Both the position numbers and the translations under genes were made by a program. Positions 1 to 6,994 of a stretch of 17,012 nucleotides of DNA are shown here, one piece after another. This stretch comes from Flectobacillus sp. (lineage in GTDB: Bacteria; Bacteroidota; Bacteroidia; Cytophagales; Spirosomataceae): contig JARXAV010000306.1 of the NCBI GenBank assembly GCA_029865665.1, positions 1-17,012 on the forward strand. The letters are read 5' to 3'. Below the pieces are notes generated by a model. It made no database searches, was not told the DNA's origin, and worked only from the letters and a program-made list of their open reading frames with translations. Positions within the stretch are counted from its first letter, which is position 1. The number at the start of each line of letters is the position of its first letter.

Positions 1-112
1 TGTATTGATAAACCATCATCAACGCCTAAAGAGTGTACATACAATGTTGTTTCTGTTATCACAGACAATTGGTCGGACGATACCAATGGTGAATTAATCC
101 CATCCAACAAAT

Positions 113-200
113 GTTGGTTCAGTGGCTTCTTTTATGGTTTATCATTCGACTCGAAGATATTTGGAAGAGCAGGGTTTACCTGCTTTTTTTGTTTTTTAGG
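113..200 (+). repeat. Duplicated terminator-bearing element, copy 1
   Basis: Imperfect direct repeat of the stretch at 1086-1175. Shared blocks, in order, are TTCTTTTAT, TTCGACTYGAAGATAT, AGAGCAGG, CCTGCTTTTTT and GTTTTTTAGG. The copies differ by scattered substitutions and one-base indels, so the duplication is not recent. The two copies bracket the small secreted-protein gene at 341-976. The shared part ends in an intrinsic terminator in both copies. Confidence 0.7.
165..190 (+). terminator. Rho-independent terminator
   Basis: The stem AGCAGG/CCTGCT, extended by A-T and G-T pairs, encloses a 5-nt loop (GTTTA) and is followed by a run of seven T. This is the classic intrinsic terminator layout on the + strand. 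It would end any transcript entering from the left edge. Confidence 0.75.
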
Positions 201-331
201 ATTTTAGATGTTCTTAACAGAAATTCAATTAGAAAATAGGTAGCGGAAATTAAAAATAAGCTCCACTTGGGAATCTGTTGAAATGGTTTTATTTTTAGGA
301 AAACAATTAATTAATGGCGGTTATATACTCG

Positions 332-345
332 TTGGTGGTAATGCT
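332..345. repeat. Left arm of imperfect inverted repeat flanking 341-976
   Basis: TTGGTGGTAATGCT matches the reverse complement of 978-991 (AGCACTACCGCCAA) at 12 of 14 positions. The arms lie at the very start and just past the stop of the secreted-protein gene, about 630 bp apart. They could mark a mobile cassette or be chance; no target-site duplication was identified. Confidence 0.4.
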
Positions 346-976
346 AAAAAAAATGACAAGGACAATTTTAACCATAATTCTACTTTTTTCTAATCTGACT
401 ATATTTGGACAGACGAATAAAGATTTGAATATACATTTCAAGCTTCGTGGACATATCTATGCTAAATCCAGCATTGAAGACACTTCCGCAGCAGGTGGTT
501 TTGGAGATTCGGACAATTTGCCTAAAAAAATCAGCGACACGTTAAATTTTACTGACAAAGGACTTATTATTAGAATAGATACAACCAGACTGACAACAAT
601 TTCTGGAAAATATAATGCTTACAATCTTTTTATTTGCAACAACAGCGACACAATTGCAAGATTTGACGCATCGGACAGTCGACTCAATGTTGTTGCAGAA
701 GTCTTCTATAAAGGAGAATGGAAACTGATAGAGTATTTGCCAAACAGTTCATGCGGAAATAGTTATCATAATGTTTACTTAAAAGCAAACGAATATTGGA
801 CATTTGAAATTCCGAAATTTACGGGAAGTATTAAAACAAAATTGCGGTACATACTTATTATGGGTAAGGACAAATTTATTTATTCAAACGAAATATTGAC
901 AAGTATAAACAAAGGACAATTTATTAATAAAGAAGGATATAGACGAATTGGATTAATGGACCCTTACAACGAATAA
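341..976 (+). CDS. Small secreted protein of unknown function
   Basis: Not recognised. The ATG at 341 gives 211 residues beginning with a signal peptide: MLKKMTR, then a hydrophobic stretch ending in IFGQ, with likely cleavage after that Gln as is common in Bacteroidota. This start was chosen over the ATG at 314 because the longer form adds nine residues before the signal peptide and the 314 ATG lies beside a repeat. The ATG at 353 is also possible. The mature protein (~187 residues) has alternating hydrophobic residues and many Asn, Thr and Ser, suggesting a beta-sandwich exported to the periplasm or cell surface. No catalytic motif is visible. It stands alone between two terminator-bearing repeats and is flanked by a short inverted repeat, so it looks like an independently acquired unit rather than part of the TIR array. 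Confidence 0.65.
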   Translation: MLKKMTRTILTIILLFSNLTIFGQTNKDLNIHFKLRGHIYAKSSIEDTSAAGGFGDSDNLPKKISDTLNFTDKGLIIRIDTTRLTTISGKYNAYNLFICNNSDTIARFDASDSRLNVVAEVFYKGEWKLIEYLPNSSCGNSYHNVYLKANEYWTFEIPKFTGSIKTKLRYILIMGKDKFIYSNEILTSINKGQFINKEGYRRIGLMDPYNE

Positions 977-977
977 A

Positions 978-991
978 AGCACTACCGCCAA
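978..991. repeat. Right arm of imperfect inverted repeat flanking 341-976
   Basis: AGCACTACCGCCAA is the partner of 332-345 (12 of 14 positions pair). It starts immediately after the TAA of the secreted-protein gene and leads into a stretch that is unusually GC-rich for this window (about 1010-1100). Confidence 0.4.
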
Positions 992-1085
992 TAACTAAGC
1001 ATTCGTGGTGACTGCAAGCCAAACCATGAAGGAGTGAGGGACGCTCAGTCTTGAACTTAACCTTGGGCGGACGGCTAGTCTAGCG

Positions 1086-1175
1086 GTCGGCTTCGGTGGT
1101 TTCTTTTATAGAGTTGTCCTTCGACTTGAAGATATCTAAAAGAGCAGGTTTTCGCCTGCTTTTTTGTTTTTTAGG
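1086..1175 (+). repeat. Duplicated terminator-bearing element, copy 2
   Basis: Second copy of the element at 113-200, with the same block order: TTCTTTTAT, TTCGACTTGAAGATAT, AGAGCAGG, CCTGCTTTTTTG, TTTTTTAGG. It lies downstream of the secreted-protein gene and would terminate its transcript. Confidence 0.7.
1138..1166 (+). terminator. Rho-independent terminator
   Basis: GCAGG and CCTGC pair around the loop TTTTCG. The stem is preceded by AAAAGA and followed by six T and a G. The layout matches the terminator at 165-190, but the loop differs. It insulates the secreted-protein gene from the TIR-like array. Confidence 0.75.
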
Positions 1176-1271
1176 GCAAATGATAGATTTTATTGCAGTA
1201 TAGGAAATTCTAGTGAGGCATTTTCATTACCTTATGTTAATTTTAAGGGCTATTTGAATCTGTTGTTGATG

Positions 1272-1312
1272 ATTTAGTGGGGTGGATGACCACTAAATAA
1301 TTTTCTGATTTT
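1272..1312 (+). terminator. Hairpin followed by T-rich stretch, possible terminator
   Basis: ATTTAGTGG at 1272-1280 pairs perfectly with CCACTAAAT at 1290-1298 around a 9-nt loop, followed by AATTTTCTGATTTTT. It could be a second terminator upstream of the array's promoter or an operator-like palindrome. The U tract is interrupted, so it is weaker than the two terminators further left. Confidence 0.4.
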
Positions 1313-1327
1313 TAATTGGTTATGACT

Positions 1328-1358
1328 TTTGTTAGAACAGACTTATTGTTTATTTTTG
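1328..1358 (+). promoter_or_regulatory. Bacteroidota-type promoter ahead of the TIR-like array
   Basis: TTTG at 1328-1331 and TATTTTTG at 1351-1358 are separated by 19 nt. They match the known Bacteroidota primary sigma consensus (TTTG, 19-21 nt, TAnnTTTG) exactly. Transcription would begin near 1363-1366 and leave a leader of roughly 135 nt before the ATG at 1501. Confidence 0.55.
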
Positions 1359-1500
1359 ATAAATAGTGGGTAGTCCTCGGTACAGATATTTTATTTAGAG
1401 AAAAATATAACGATAACAAAGCAAAGTCCTAAACAATACAAAAAGTACTACGAAACTTATAGATATTTAAGAGTTATATGCTAATTAAATTACATTCACT

Positions 1501-2397
1501 ATGCATAAAAAAGTATTTATTTCCTCGACATTTACCGACTTAAAAGAATATAGGGAATCAGTTCAACATGGGGTAAGGCAATTAGGCCTTATCGATATAT
1601 CAATGGAAAACTTTGGTGCAAGAGACGAAAGACCAAAAGACGAATGTTTGCGAATCATAAAAGAAGAAAGTGACCTTTTTGTTGGGATATATGCCCACAG
1701 ATATGGATTTATTCCAAAAGGAGACAAACTATCTATAACTCAATTGGAGTACTTAGCTGCAAGTGAGATTAAAATACCAAAACTTATTTATGTAATTGAT
1801 GAGGAATTGCCTTTCCCACCTAAATACATTGATGATGGAAGAGCAAAGGTTCAACTGCGAAAGTTTAAAGAAAGCCTTTTTTCAAAACACATATGCAAGA
1901 CATTTAATAACAAGGATAATCTTACAGCTAGTGTTGTAGCAGATTTGGGTAGAACAATTTCAATCGAAGAAAAACGAAATTTGGTTGGCAAAAATATCCC
2001 AGTAAGAAATATTGTATCTGTATCAGAGAAAATACCCTTAAGTAAACCAATTGAATATTGGAATGATGCAAGAAATGAAATTTATGAATATAGTAGAGGC
2101 ATTTTTATTGCTCATGTGATAAAGCCATCTACTGAAAAAGGGCAACTGTATGATGTTTTTATTTATTTATATCGACATAAATCAGATGATTTTTCTGATG
2201 TAAAATATGCTGAATTTTTTTTAGGTCCGTATTGGAATAATAAAGTTTTTGAAGCAACGGAAGAAAAAAAAGGCTTTATTGGAATTTCAACATCAGCTTA
2301 CGGGACTTTTCTTTGTACTTGTAAAGTGACATTTCAAGATAATAGTCAAATTGAAATACATCGCTATATAGACTTCGAGTCTGAAAGGATGGCCTAG
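1501..2397 (+). CDS. DUF4062 TIR-like domain fused to probable pYEATS domain
   Basis: 298 residues. Residues 3-95 look like DUF4062, a TIR-like Rossmannoid domain common in bacterial conflict genes. Markers are KVFISSTFTDLKEYR at the N-terminus, SMENFGARDE (~34-43), DLFVGIYAHRYGFIP (~58-72) and the QLEYLAA segment with Glu83, the likely equivalent of the TIR/deoxyribosyltransferase catalytic Glu. After a linker, residues ~215-293 resemble the prokaryotic YEATS domain: VKYAEFFLGPYW, FIGISTSAYGTFLCTCKVTF, then IHRYIDFE. By analogy with eukaryotic YEATS this could be a ligand-recognising module, making it the sensor and DUF4062 the effector; that division of labour is inferred. It is the first gene of the array, with a promoter match ~140 nt upstream and 252 nt before the next gene. 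The DUF4062 call is firm, the pYEATS call moderate. Confidence 0.8.
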   Translation: MHKKVFISSTFTDLKEYRESVQHGVRQLGLIDISMENFGARDERPKDECLRIIKEESDLFVGIYAHRYGFIPKGDKLSITQLEYLAASEIKIPKLIYVIDEELPFPPKYIDDGRAKVQLRKFKESLFSKHICKTFNNKDNLTASVVADLGRTISIEEKRNLVGKNIPVRNIVSVSEKIPLSKPIEYWNDARNEIYEYSRGIFIAHVIKPSTEKGQLYDVFIYLYRHKSDDFSDVKYAEFFLGPYWNNKVFEATEEKKGFIGISTSAYGTFLCTCKVTFQDNSQIEIHRYIDFESERMA

Positions 2398-2649
2398 TTA
2401 GTGCATAACATGGGTATTATCAAAAGTTTGGCTTTATAGAATAACACTACTGGGCATTTGTAATTCTGTTCAATGTTTATATTTGTTCGAACTCGACAAG
2501 CATTCAATAACGTTTGTACTTAAATATAACTTTATATTTTCAATCTGCAACGGTTACTTATTGACTCAATTTCATTTCCTAACTTGCATAAAACCTTGCT
2601 AGTTGTGTACCATATTCCAAAACTGAAAACCTAAAACTAATAAAAGAAA

Positions 2650-3882
2650 ATGGATAAAATTTGTTTCGTAATAATGGGGTATGGAAAGAAGACCGACCCT
2701 ACCTTAGGTAAAACCTTTGATTTAGATGTTACATACAAAAGCATTATAAAACCAGCCGTTGAGACTGCTGGTTTTCTGTGTGTACGTGGAGATGAGGTAT
2801 TGGAGTCAGGAATCATTGATAAAAATATGTATGCTTTACTCATACATGCAGACTTGGTAATTGCAGATATTACTACCTTCAATCCAAACGCAATTTATGA
2901 ACTTGGGATTAGACATGCAGCCAAACCATTTTCTACTATTATCATGAAAGAAAAAGGTGCTAACCTTCCCTTTGATATAAACCATAATAAGACGTTTACA
3001 TATTCTCACATGGGAGAAGATATTGGTGTAGCCGAATCTGAGAGGTGTGTAAAAGCATTAACTAGGTTAATTGTTGAGGTTGCTAAAGCTAAAGAAACGG
3101 ATAGTCCATTATTTCACCACATAAGAAGTGTTGAACCTTATTCTTTACCAGCACATGAATATACACAAATCATAAAAGAATTAGCGGATAAGGAAAAAAG
3201 CATTTTTGCTCTGGTGGAGAAAGCAAAAATTGAAATGATTAACGGTGATTTTTCTGAAGCAGCAAGGTTATGGAAAAAAGCGAGTGCAAAAAAAGATAAT
3301 GATAGTTACTTTATTCAGCAACGTGCGATTTGTACTTATAAAGACAAGTCAGTGAAGCCAAACATTGCACTAACAGATGCACTAGGAATAATAAAACTAC
3401 TTGAACCTGACGATAGGAACACAACCGACCCTGAAACATTAGGAATTACAGGAGCAATTTACAAACGACTTTGGCAAAACAATAAAGAGACACTTGACTA
3501 CCTCAACAGAGCAATAGACTACTATAAAAGAGGGTTTACAATAAATCAAGATTATTACACAGGTGAAAACTATGCTCTATGTCTTGACTTGAAATCTCAA
3601 ATTACAACTGACCCAGACGAGAAAATATTCCTAAATTATTCAGCTAAAGAGACAAGAAAAGAGATCATTGAAATTATAGGAAATTTAAAAGGAGATGATG
3701 ACTTTGAAAGGAGAAGTGATTTAAAATGGATTTACGCAACTCTATCTCACTGCTATATTGCAATAGGAAATGAAGAATTACATCAAGTAAATAATCAAAA
3801 ATTTATGAGTTTAAATCCTGTTGACTGGGAGGTTCAAACATACAGAGATTCCTTAGAACACTTAAAGCAATTAAGTAATTAG
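2650..3882 (+). CDS. TIR-like domain with C-terminal TRAFs-binding/TPR-like region
   Basis: 410 residues. The N-terminal ~145 residues form a TIR-like/deoxyribosyltransferase-like domain. It opens with ICFVIMGYGKK, continues with ADLVIADITTFNPNAIYELG (catalytic-position Glu84 after the PN motif), and then LPFDINHNKTFTYSHMGEDIG. Residues ~185-405 are helical and resemble the bacterial counterpart of the MAP3K TRAFs-binding domain (DUF4071-type). Cues are DPETLGITGAIYKRLW (~260-275), AIDYYKRGFTINQDYYTGEN (~288-307) and TPR-like helix pairs around 193-230. The helical part probably mediates assembly or ligand sensing, with the N-terminal domain acting on a nucleotide. The ThsB-like gene follows after 2 nt, so the two are almost certainly co-translated and probably partners. 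No signal peptide or membrane segment is seen, so it should be cytoplasmic. Confidence 0.8.
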   Translation: MDKICFVIMGYGKKTDPTLGKTFDLDVTYKSIIKPAVETAGFLCVRGDEVLESGIIDKNMYALLIHADLVIADITTFNPNAIYELGIRHAAKPFSTIIMKEKGANLPFDINHNKTFTYSHMGEDIGVAESERCVKALTRLIVEVAKAKETDSPLFHHIRSVEPYSLPAHEYTQIIKELADKEKSIFALVEKAKIEMINGDFSEAARLWKKASAKKDNDSYFIQQRAICTYKDKSVKPNIALTDALGIIKLLEPDDRNTTDPETLGITGAIYKRLWQNNKETLDYLNRAIDYYKRGFTINQDYYTGENYALCLDLKSQITTDPDEKIFLNYSAKETRKEIIEIIGNLKGDDDFERRSDLKWIYATLSHCYIAIGNEELHQVNNQKFMSLNPVDWEVQTYRDSLEHLKQLSN

Positions 3883-3884
3883 AT

Positions 3885-4289
3885 ATGGCAAGAGATTATA
3901 AAATTTTTGTGAGCCATTCTTGGTCTCATTCTGACGACTTGGAGGCGTTAAGAGGTATTTTAAATGAGAGAGGATATTTTAATGTAGAATTTACTGAGGC
4001 ATCTAAAGAAGTGCCTATTAACTCTGAAAATGCTTCTTATATTAAGATGGTATTAAAAAATAGAATCACGAATTCGGATATTGTACTTGCTATAGCAGGA
4101 GTTTACGCTTCCCATAGTGATTGGATGGTGTGGGAGTTAGCCACGGCAAAAAATAATGAAATTCCAATTGTAGGTGTGATTCCAAGAGGACAGGAAAGAA
4201 TATCTCAAGAGGTTTACCAGAGTTCAATAGTAAATGTGCGATGGAACACAGAGAGTATAGTTGACGCAATTAGAATTTATGCCAAATAA
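3885..4289 (+). CDS. ThsB-like TIR domain protein
   Basis: 134 residues, a single ThsB-type TIR domain (the former DUF1863/MTH538 family). Visible family marks are KIFVSHSW at 6-13, AGVYASHSDWMVWELATA at 71-88 with Glu84 at the catalytic position, and RWNTESIVDAI at 119-129. In Thoeris, ThsB senses phage and makes an NAD-derived signal that activates ThsA. No ThsA-like SIR2 or Macro protein lies in this window, so Thoeris itself cannot be called. The ATG sits 2 nt after the stop of the TRAFs-binding TIR-like gene, pointing to a two-gene operon in which that protein may take the place of ThsA, or in which this TIR is the effector. The length is typical for a stand-alone ThsB domain. Confidence 0.8.
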   Translation: MARDYKIFVSHSWSHSDDLEALRGILNERGYFNVEFTEASKEVPINSENASYIKMVLKNRITNSDIVLAIAGVYASHSDWMVWELATAKNNEIPIVGVIPRGQERISQEVYQSSIVNVRWNTESIVDAIRIYAK

Positions 4290-4592
4290 GTACGAATGAC
4301 TTAGTTCGACTATTCTGATTTTGTCATCTTCAAAAATAGTTTTCAATTTATGCAAAGGTAAAAGTTAGTGCTAACTAAAGCTACCACAGGTTTAGTTCAA
4401 CATTGGGATTTGTAAAACATGGGCGGGTTGAAGACGTGTTTCAATGTTTGTTTTTAAATTTGGCTTCATATCGGGCTGGAAGTGATTAATTTAGATTCAG
4501 GTAGTCTGGCTGGAAAGAATACTATTTTCCAGCCTTCGCTTCTACCTTTAGGCTAGCCTTAATTGTAAAGACATTCAATATTTTCAACAAAT
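4290..4592. other. Intergenic region with repeats and hairpins
   Basis: No gene is supported in these 303 bases. It contains a small palindrome (AGTTAG TG CTAACT, 4363-4376), a segment (about 4395-4462) resembling part of the 2398-2649 gap, a 9-bp hairpin (4508-4534) and the 10-bp palindrome AGGCTAGCCT (4550-4559). TAAATTTG at 4455-4462 fits a -7 box, but the nearest TTG is 24 nt upstream, which is long for a Bacteroidota promoter. Confidence 0.5.
4508..4534 (+). terminator. Perfect 9-bp hairpin, possible terminator or processing site
   Basis: GGCTGGAAA at 4508-4516 pairs perfectly with TTTCCAGCC at 4526-4534 around a 9-nt loop. There is no following T run, so it is not a canonical terminator on the + strand. 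A related GGGCTGGAA lies at 4473-4481. Confidence 0.35.
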
Positions 4593-5855
4593 ATGACAAA
4601 CTTTGAAAAGGAATTTGGGACAAGAAAAATTGGTTTTCTCATCAGAAAATTTGAAGAAAGAGAAGACAGAAACAAATTAGTTAATACCGTTAGGGAAACT
4701 TTTAGACAGAAAGGATTTTCGATTTTTGACGCAAATGAGAAAACTCTTCATCCTGAAGCTTGGGGAAATGTTCGAGAGTTTCTTGACAACTGCACCTTTG
4801 GAGTGGTCATAATTGATAACTTAAGTCCATATTCACCTGGATTTAATCCGAATGTATTTCTGGAAATAGGTTATTTGCTGGCGTTAAAAAAGAATATCCT
4901 AATTCTAATCCAAAATAGTTTAGCTCAAACTCTCCCGACTGATATAAAACCATTTATCTATACCTGTTTTGATTCGCAAGACATCGAATCGGCCGTACTT
5001 AGGAATAGCATTGTAAAATGGATAGACAATACTATTAATTACAATCCAGGTTATTTAACTATTTATCTTAAAGGTGATTTTGTAAATTTTGAACTATTAA
5101 CTGAACTCAAAAATGTAATCTGTGCCATATCTAATTGTGTAATTATAGAAAATGACAGACTATCAAGAGCAGAACAGTCAGATCTTGATACGTTAAAAAT
5201 TAAGTATAATGGAACAGTTAGAAAAGTGGTTTTCAAAACTCAAACCAAACAAATGGCTGAACAGTTCGGTATAGACTTTGAGCAAGGGTATTATGGCCGA
5301 GTGCCATACATTTCAGAAAGTGTTTTGCATGTAAAGACTGGTCATGTTTCTGTAACAGAACAATATACAGATGGGGGTATAACTACTGTTTTTAATGATG
5401 ATAAGGAAGCAATTATTTATTGTCAAAATGAAGGAATCGAAGACTGTAAAGAGGAAGAATTATATGCTTCTAATTTTTTTAAAACAAAAAAAACAAACAA
5501 AATGAGTGAAGTAGAAATAGTCATTCTTCCAAAATTTAATAGTAAAAATACGTACCTATATATAAGTAATTACTTCCATCGAGCTGACAGGCAGAATGTT
5601 AAGATTTGTCATTATCCTAAAGACGAAAATAGAATAGTCTTGCCTATGACTGCGATTGACATTTTGTTTTTGGTTCTAAATGGTATGATACCTTCACCGG
5701 AAAACATCAAGCAAAATATTGAGTATAGAAGACAATATTTAGAAACAGTTGACTATCACATTGACAAGGTGAATTACATAATTGAGAATAGAGTTCCTAT
5801 CGAGACAGGTATTGCTCGAAATGTAAAACTGTTTGATACATTCAAAGGAAAATAA
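4593..5855 (+). CDS. TIR-like N-terminal domain with unrecognised C-terminal domain
   Basis: 420 residues. The first ~140 form a TIR-like/deoxyribosyltransferase-like domain: KIGFLIRKFEERED (12-25) as first strand and loop, FGVVIIDNLSP (69-79), then FNPNVFLEIGYLLALKKNIL (84-103) with Glu91 at the catalytic position. Residues ~150-420 match no family I recognise. They read as a mixed alpha/beta region with several beta-rich segments (for example LHVKTGHVSVTEQYTDGG and EVEIVILPKF) and a charged helical stretch from ~375 with Tyr and Glu (NIEYRRQYLETVDYHIDKVN). No membrane segment or signal peptide is seen. A sensor or substrate-binding role for the C-terminus is guesswork. The gene runs directly into the next TIR-like gene, whose ATG follows 1 nt after this stop, so they are likely co-expressed. 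Confidence 0.7.
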   Translation: MTNFEKEFGTRKIGFLIRKFEEREDRNKLVNTVRETFRQKGFSIFDANEKTLHPEAWGNVREFLDNCTFGVVIIDNLSPYSPGFNPNVFLEIGYLLALKKNILILIQNSLAQTLPTDIKPFIYTCFDSQDIESAVLRNSIVKWIDNTINYNPGYLTIYLKGDFVNFELLTELKNVICAISNCVIIENDRLSRAEQSDLDTLKIKYNGTVRKVVFKTQTKQMAEQFGIDFEQGYYGRVPYISESVLHVKTGHVSVTEQYTDGGITTVFNDDKEAIIYCQNEGIEDCKEEELYASNFFKTKKTNKMSEVEIVILPKFNSKNTYLYISNYFHRADRQNVKICHYPKDENRIVLPMTAIDILFLVLNGMIPSPENIKQNIEYRRQYLETVDYHIDKVNYIIENRVPIETGIARNVKLFDTFKGK

Positions 5856-5856
5856 C

Positions 5857-6828
5857 ATGATCAGTAGAACAACAACCACTAATAAACTTATGGCAAATGA
5901 AAATATACCTACCTGTTTCGTTATAATGCCATTTAAACTACGTAAACAAGACCTTGAAAAATACTATAATGATACTGAACATTGGAGTGAAGTATATAAT
6001 GGACTTATTATCTCAGCAGTAAAAGAAGCAGGTCTTAACGTATTGCGGGATGATGACGATTATTCTTCAAGACTTGTCGGAATAGGTGTTTGGTCAAAGA
6101 TTGAGAAAGCAGATATTATACTCTGTGATATATCAGCTCATAACCCAAACGTTCATCTTGAATTAGGTTGGGCTATTCGTGCCGATAAAAAAATAGTATT
6201 TATAAAAGATGATTTAACTGAATTCAATTTTGATTTGAATCAATATTATACTTATGAATATTCTCATAGACTACAGCCAAGTGTTTTAAAAGAGGCAATT
6301 CAAAATTTATCCAAAGTTATTAGTGCTACACTTGCTGATAATACATCCAATTATTCTATTGTTAATAAACTAGCATTACAAGCTAAAGCAACTGAAGTAT
6401 CTTTTAGTGGTAATCTGGAAGTTAGTTTGCTACAAGAGGTATTAAGTGAGGTTCGAGCAATAAAAAAAACATCCGGGATAAATAACTTTACAGAATATTC
6501 GCAAGTGTTACTTCATATACAAAGCAAAGCCGAATTGCCAGAAAAATTAATTGGCACAACTTGGCGAAAAAAAGAAGGACTTGAGGAAATTTATTTCACT
6601 TCGCAGAAGGACTTTTTATATACAAGTGTTGGAACTCAAAAGTGGATTCAAAATGATGTAAGTTTTAATTCTGATTATAATGTTATGAATTTACATTGGA
6701 GACACGATAATTTTGTTGCTCGTTGTAAGTTTGATTCTATTTACAGTTCATTTAGTGAGCAAGATGGTACTCGATGGTTTCTTATAGCAACCAAAACATT
6801 TATTCACTCATCTTTTGGGATTTCATAG
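5857..6828 (+). CDS. TIR-like domain with small beta-rich C-terminal domain
   Basis: 323 residues from the ATG at 5857. An in-frame TTG at 5833 would overlap the previous gene, and the ATG at 5890 (MANENIP) is also plausible. Residues 18-150 are TIR-like/deoxyribosyltransferase-like: TCFVIMPFK, LNVLRDDDDYSSRLVGIGVW (a nucleotide-site-like acidic loop), ADIILCDISAHNPNVHLELG with Glu102 at the catalytic position, then KKIVFIKDD. A helical linker (~140-225) follows. Residues ~230-323 form a short beta-rich domain with several Trp: GTTWRKKEGLEEIYF, WIQNDVSF, MNLHWRHDNFVARCKFD, GTRWFLIATK. This resembles a lipocalin-like or small-barrel fold that could bind a ligand, but I cannot name the family. 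It is cytoplasmic by sequence. A 166-nt AT-rich gap with no clear promoter follows. Confidence 0.75.
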   Translation: MISRTTTTNKLMANENIPTCFVIMPFKLRKQDLEKYYNDTEHWSEVYNGLIISAVKEAGLNVLRDDDDYSSRLVGIGVWSKIEKADIILCDISAHNPNVHLELGWAIRADKKIVFIKDDLTEFNFDLNQYYTYEYSHRLQPSVLKEAIQNLSKVISATLADNTSNYSIVNKLALQAKATEVSFSGNLEVSLLQEVLSEVRAIKKTSGINNFTEYSQVLLHIQSKAELPEKLIGTTWRKKEGLEEIYFTSQKDFLYTSVGTQKWIQNDVSFNSDYNVMNLHWRHDNFVARCKFDSIYSSFSEQDGTRWFLIATKTFIHSSFGIS

Positions 6829-6994
6829 TCTTTGCTTCTTTTTATATTTTCCCAAGAAAAATTAAGATAGAATACAAGCTACTTACAACAATATACTTAA
6901 ATCTATTTCAGATGTTGGGTTAAGCAATAGGTTGGTAATAATTCAAATATATATAAGTTTCAAATAATAACAATTGTAAAAAATTAAGTTATTT

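Larger units (their letters stand above)
1..313. other. Left-edge region without a supported gene
   Basis: No gene can be supported here. Frame 1 on the + strand is open from the left edge to a TAG at 205-207, but its last ~25 codons run through a terminator hairpin, so it is either the 3' end of an unrecognised gene or chance. The recognisable content is one copy of a duplicated terminator-bearing element (113-200). The remainder (about 208-313) is AT-rich and shows no clear promoter match. Confidence 0.5.
977..1500. other. Intergenic region between secreted protein and TIR-like array
   Basis: No gene is supported in these 524 bases. In order it holds the right arm of the inverted repeat (978-991), a GC-rich patch (about 1010-1100), copy 2 of the duplicated element with its terminator (1086-1175), a hairpin followed by a T-rich stretch (1272-1312), and a promoter match (1328-1358). 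The last ~140 bases before the ATG at 1501 would be a long AT-rich leader. Confidence 0.6.

Noticed and set aside
1..207. Open + strand frame from the left edge to TAG at 205
   Set aside because: The last part reads through a terminator hairpin and the residues match nothing recognised. It may be a gene's end, but a call cannot be supported.
977..1100. tRNA or other known structured RNA in the GC-rich patch
   Set aside because: No cloverleaf, TTCGANTC-like arm or other recognisable RNA signature was found.
2457..2485. TTTG-N17-TATATTTG as promoter for the TRAFs-binding gene
   Set aside because: The -7 box is good but the spacer is short for the consensus, and the same motif appears in another gap as part of a repeated element; not strong enough to list as a promoter.
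2637..2882. Minus-strand reading frame of 81 residues
   Set aside because: Lies antisense to the start of the TRAFs-binding TIR-like gene, which has clear family motifs; no independent evidence.
3885..4289. Complete Thoeris system
   Set aside because: A ThsB-like TIR is present but no ThsA-like SIR2 or Macro/TM effector lies in the window, so only the ThsB-like call stands.
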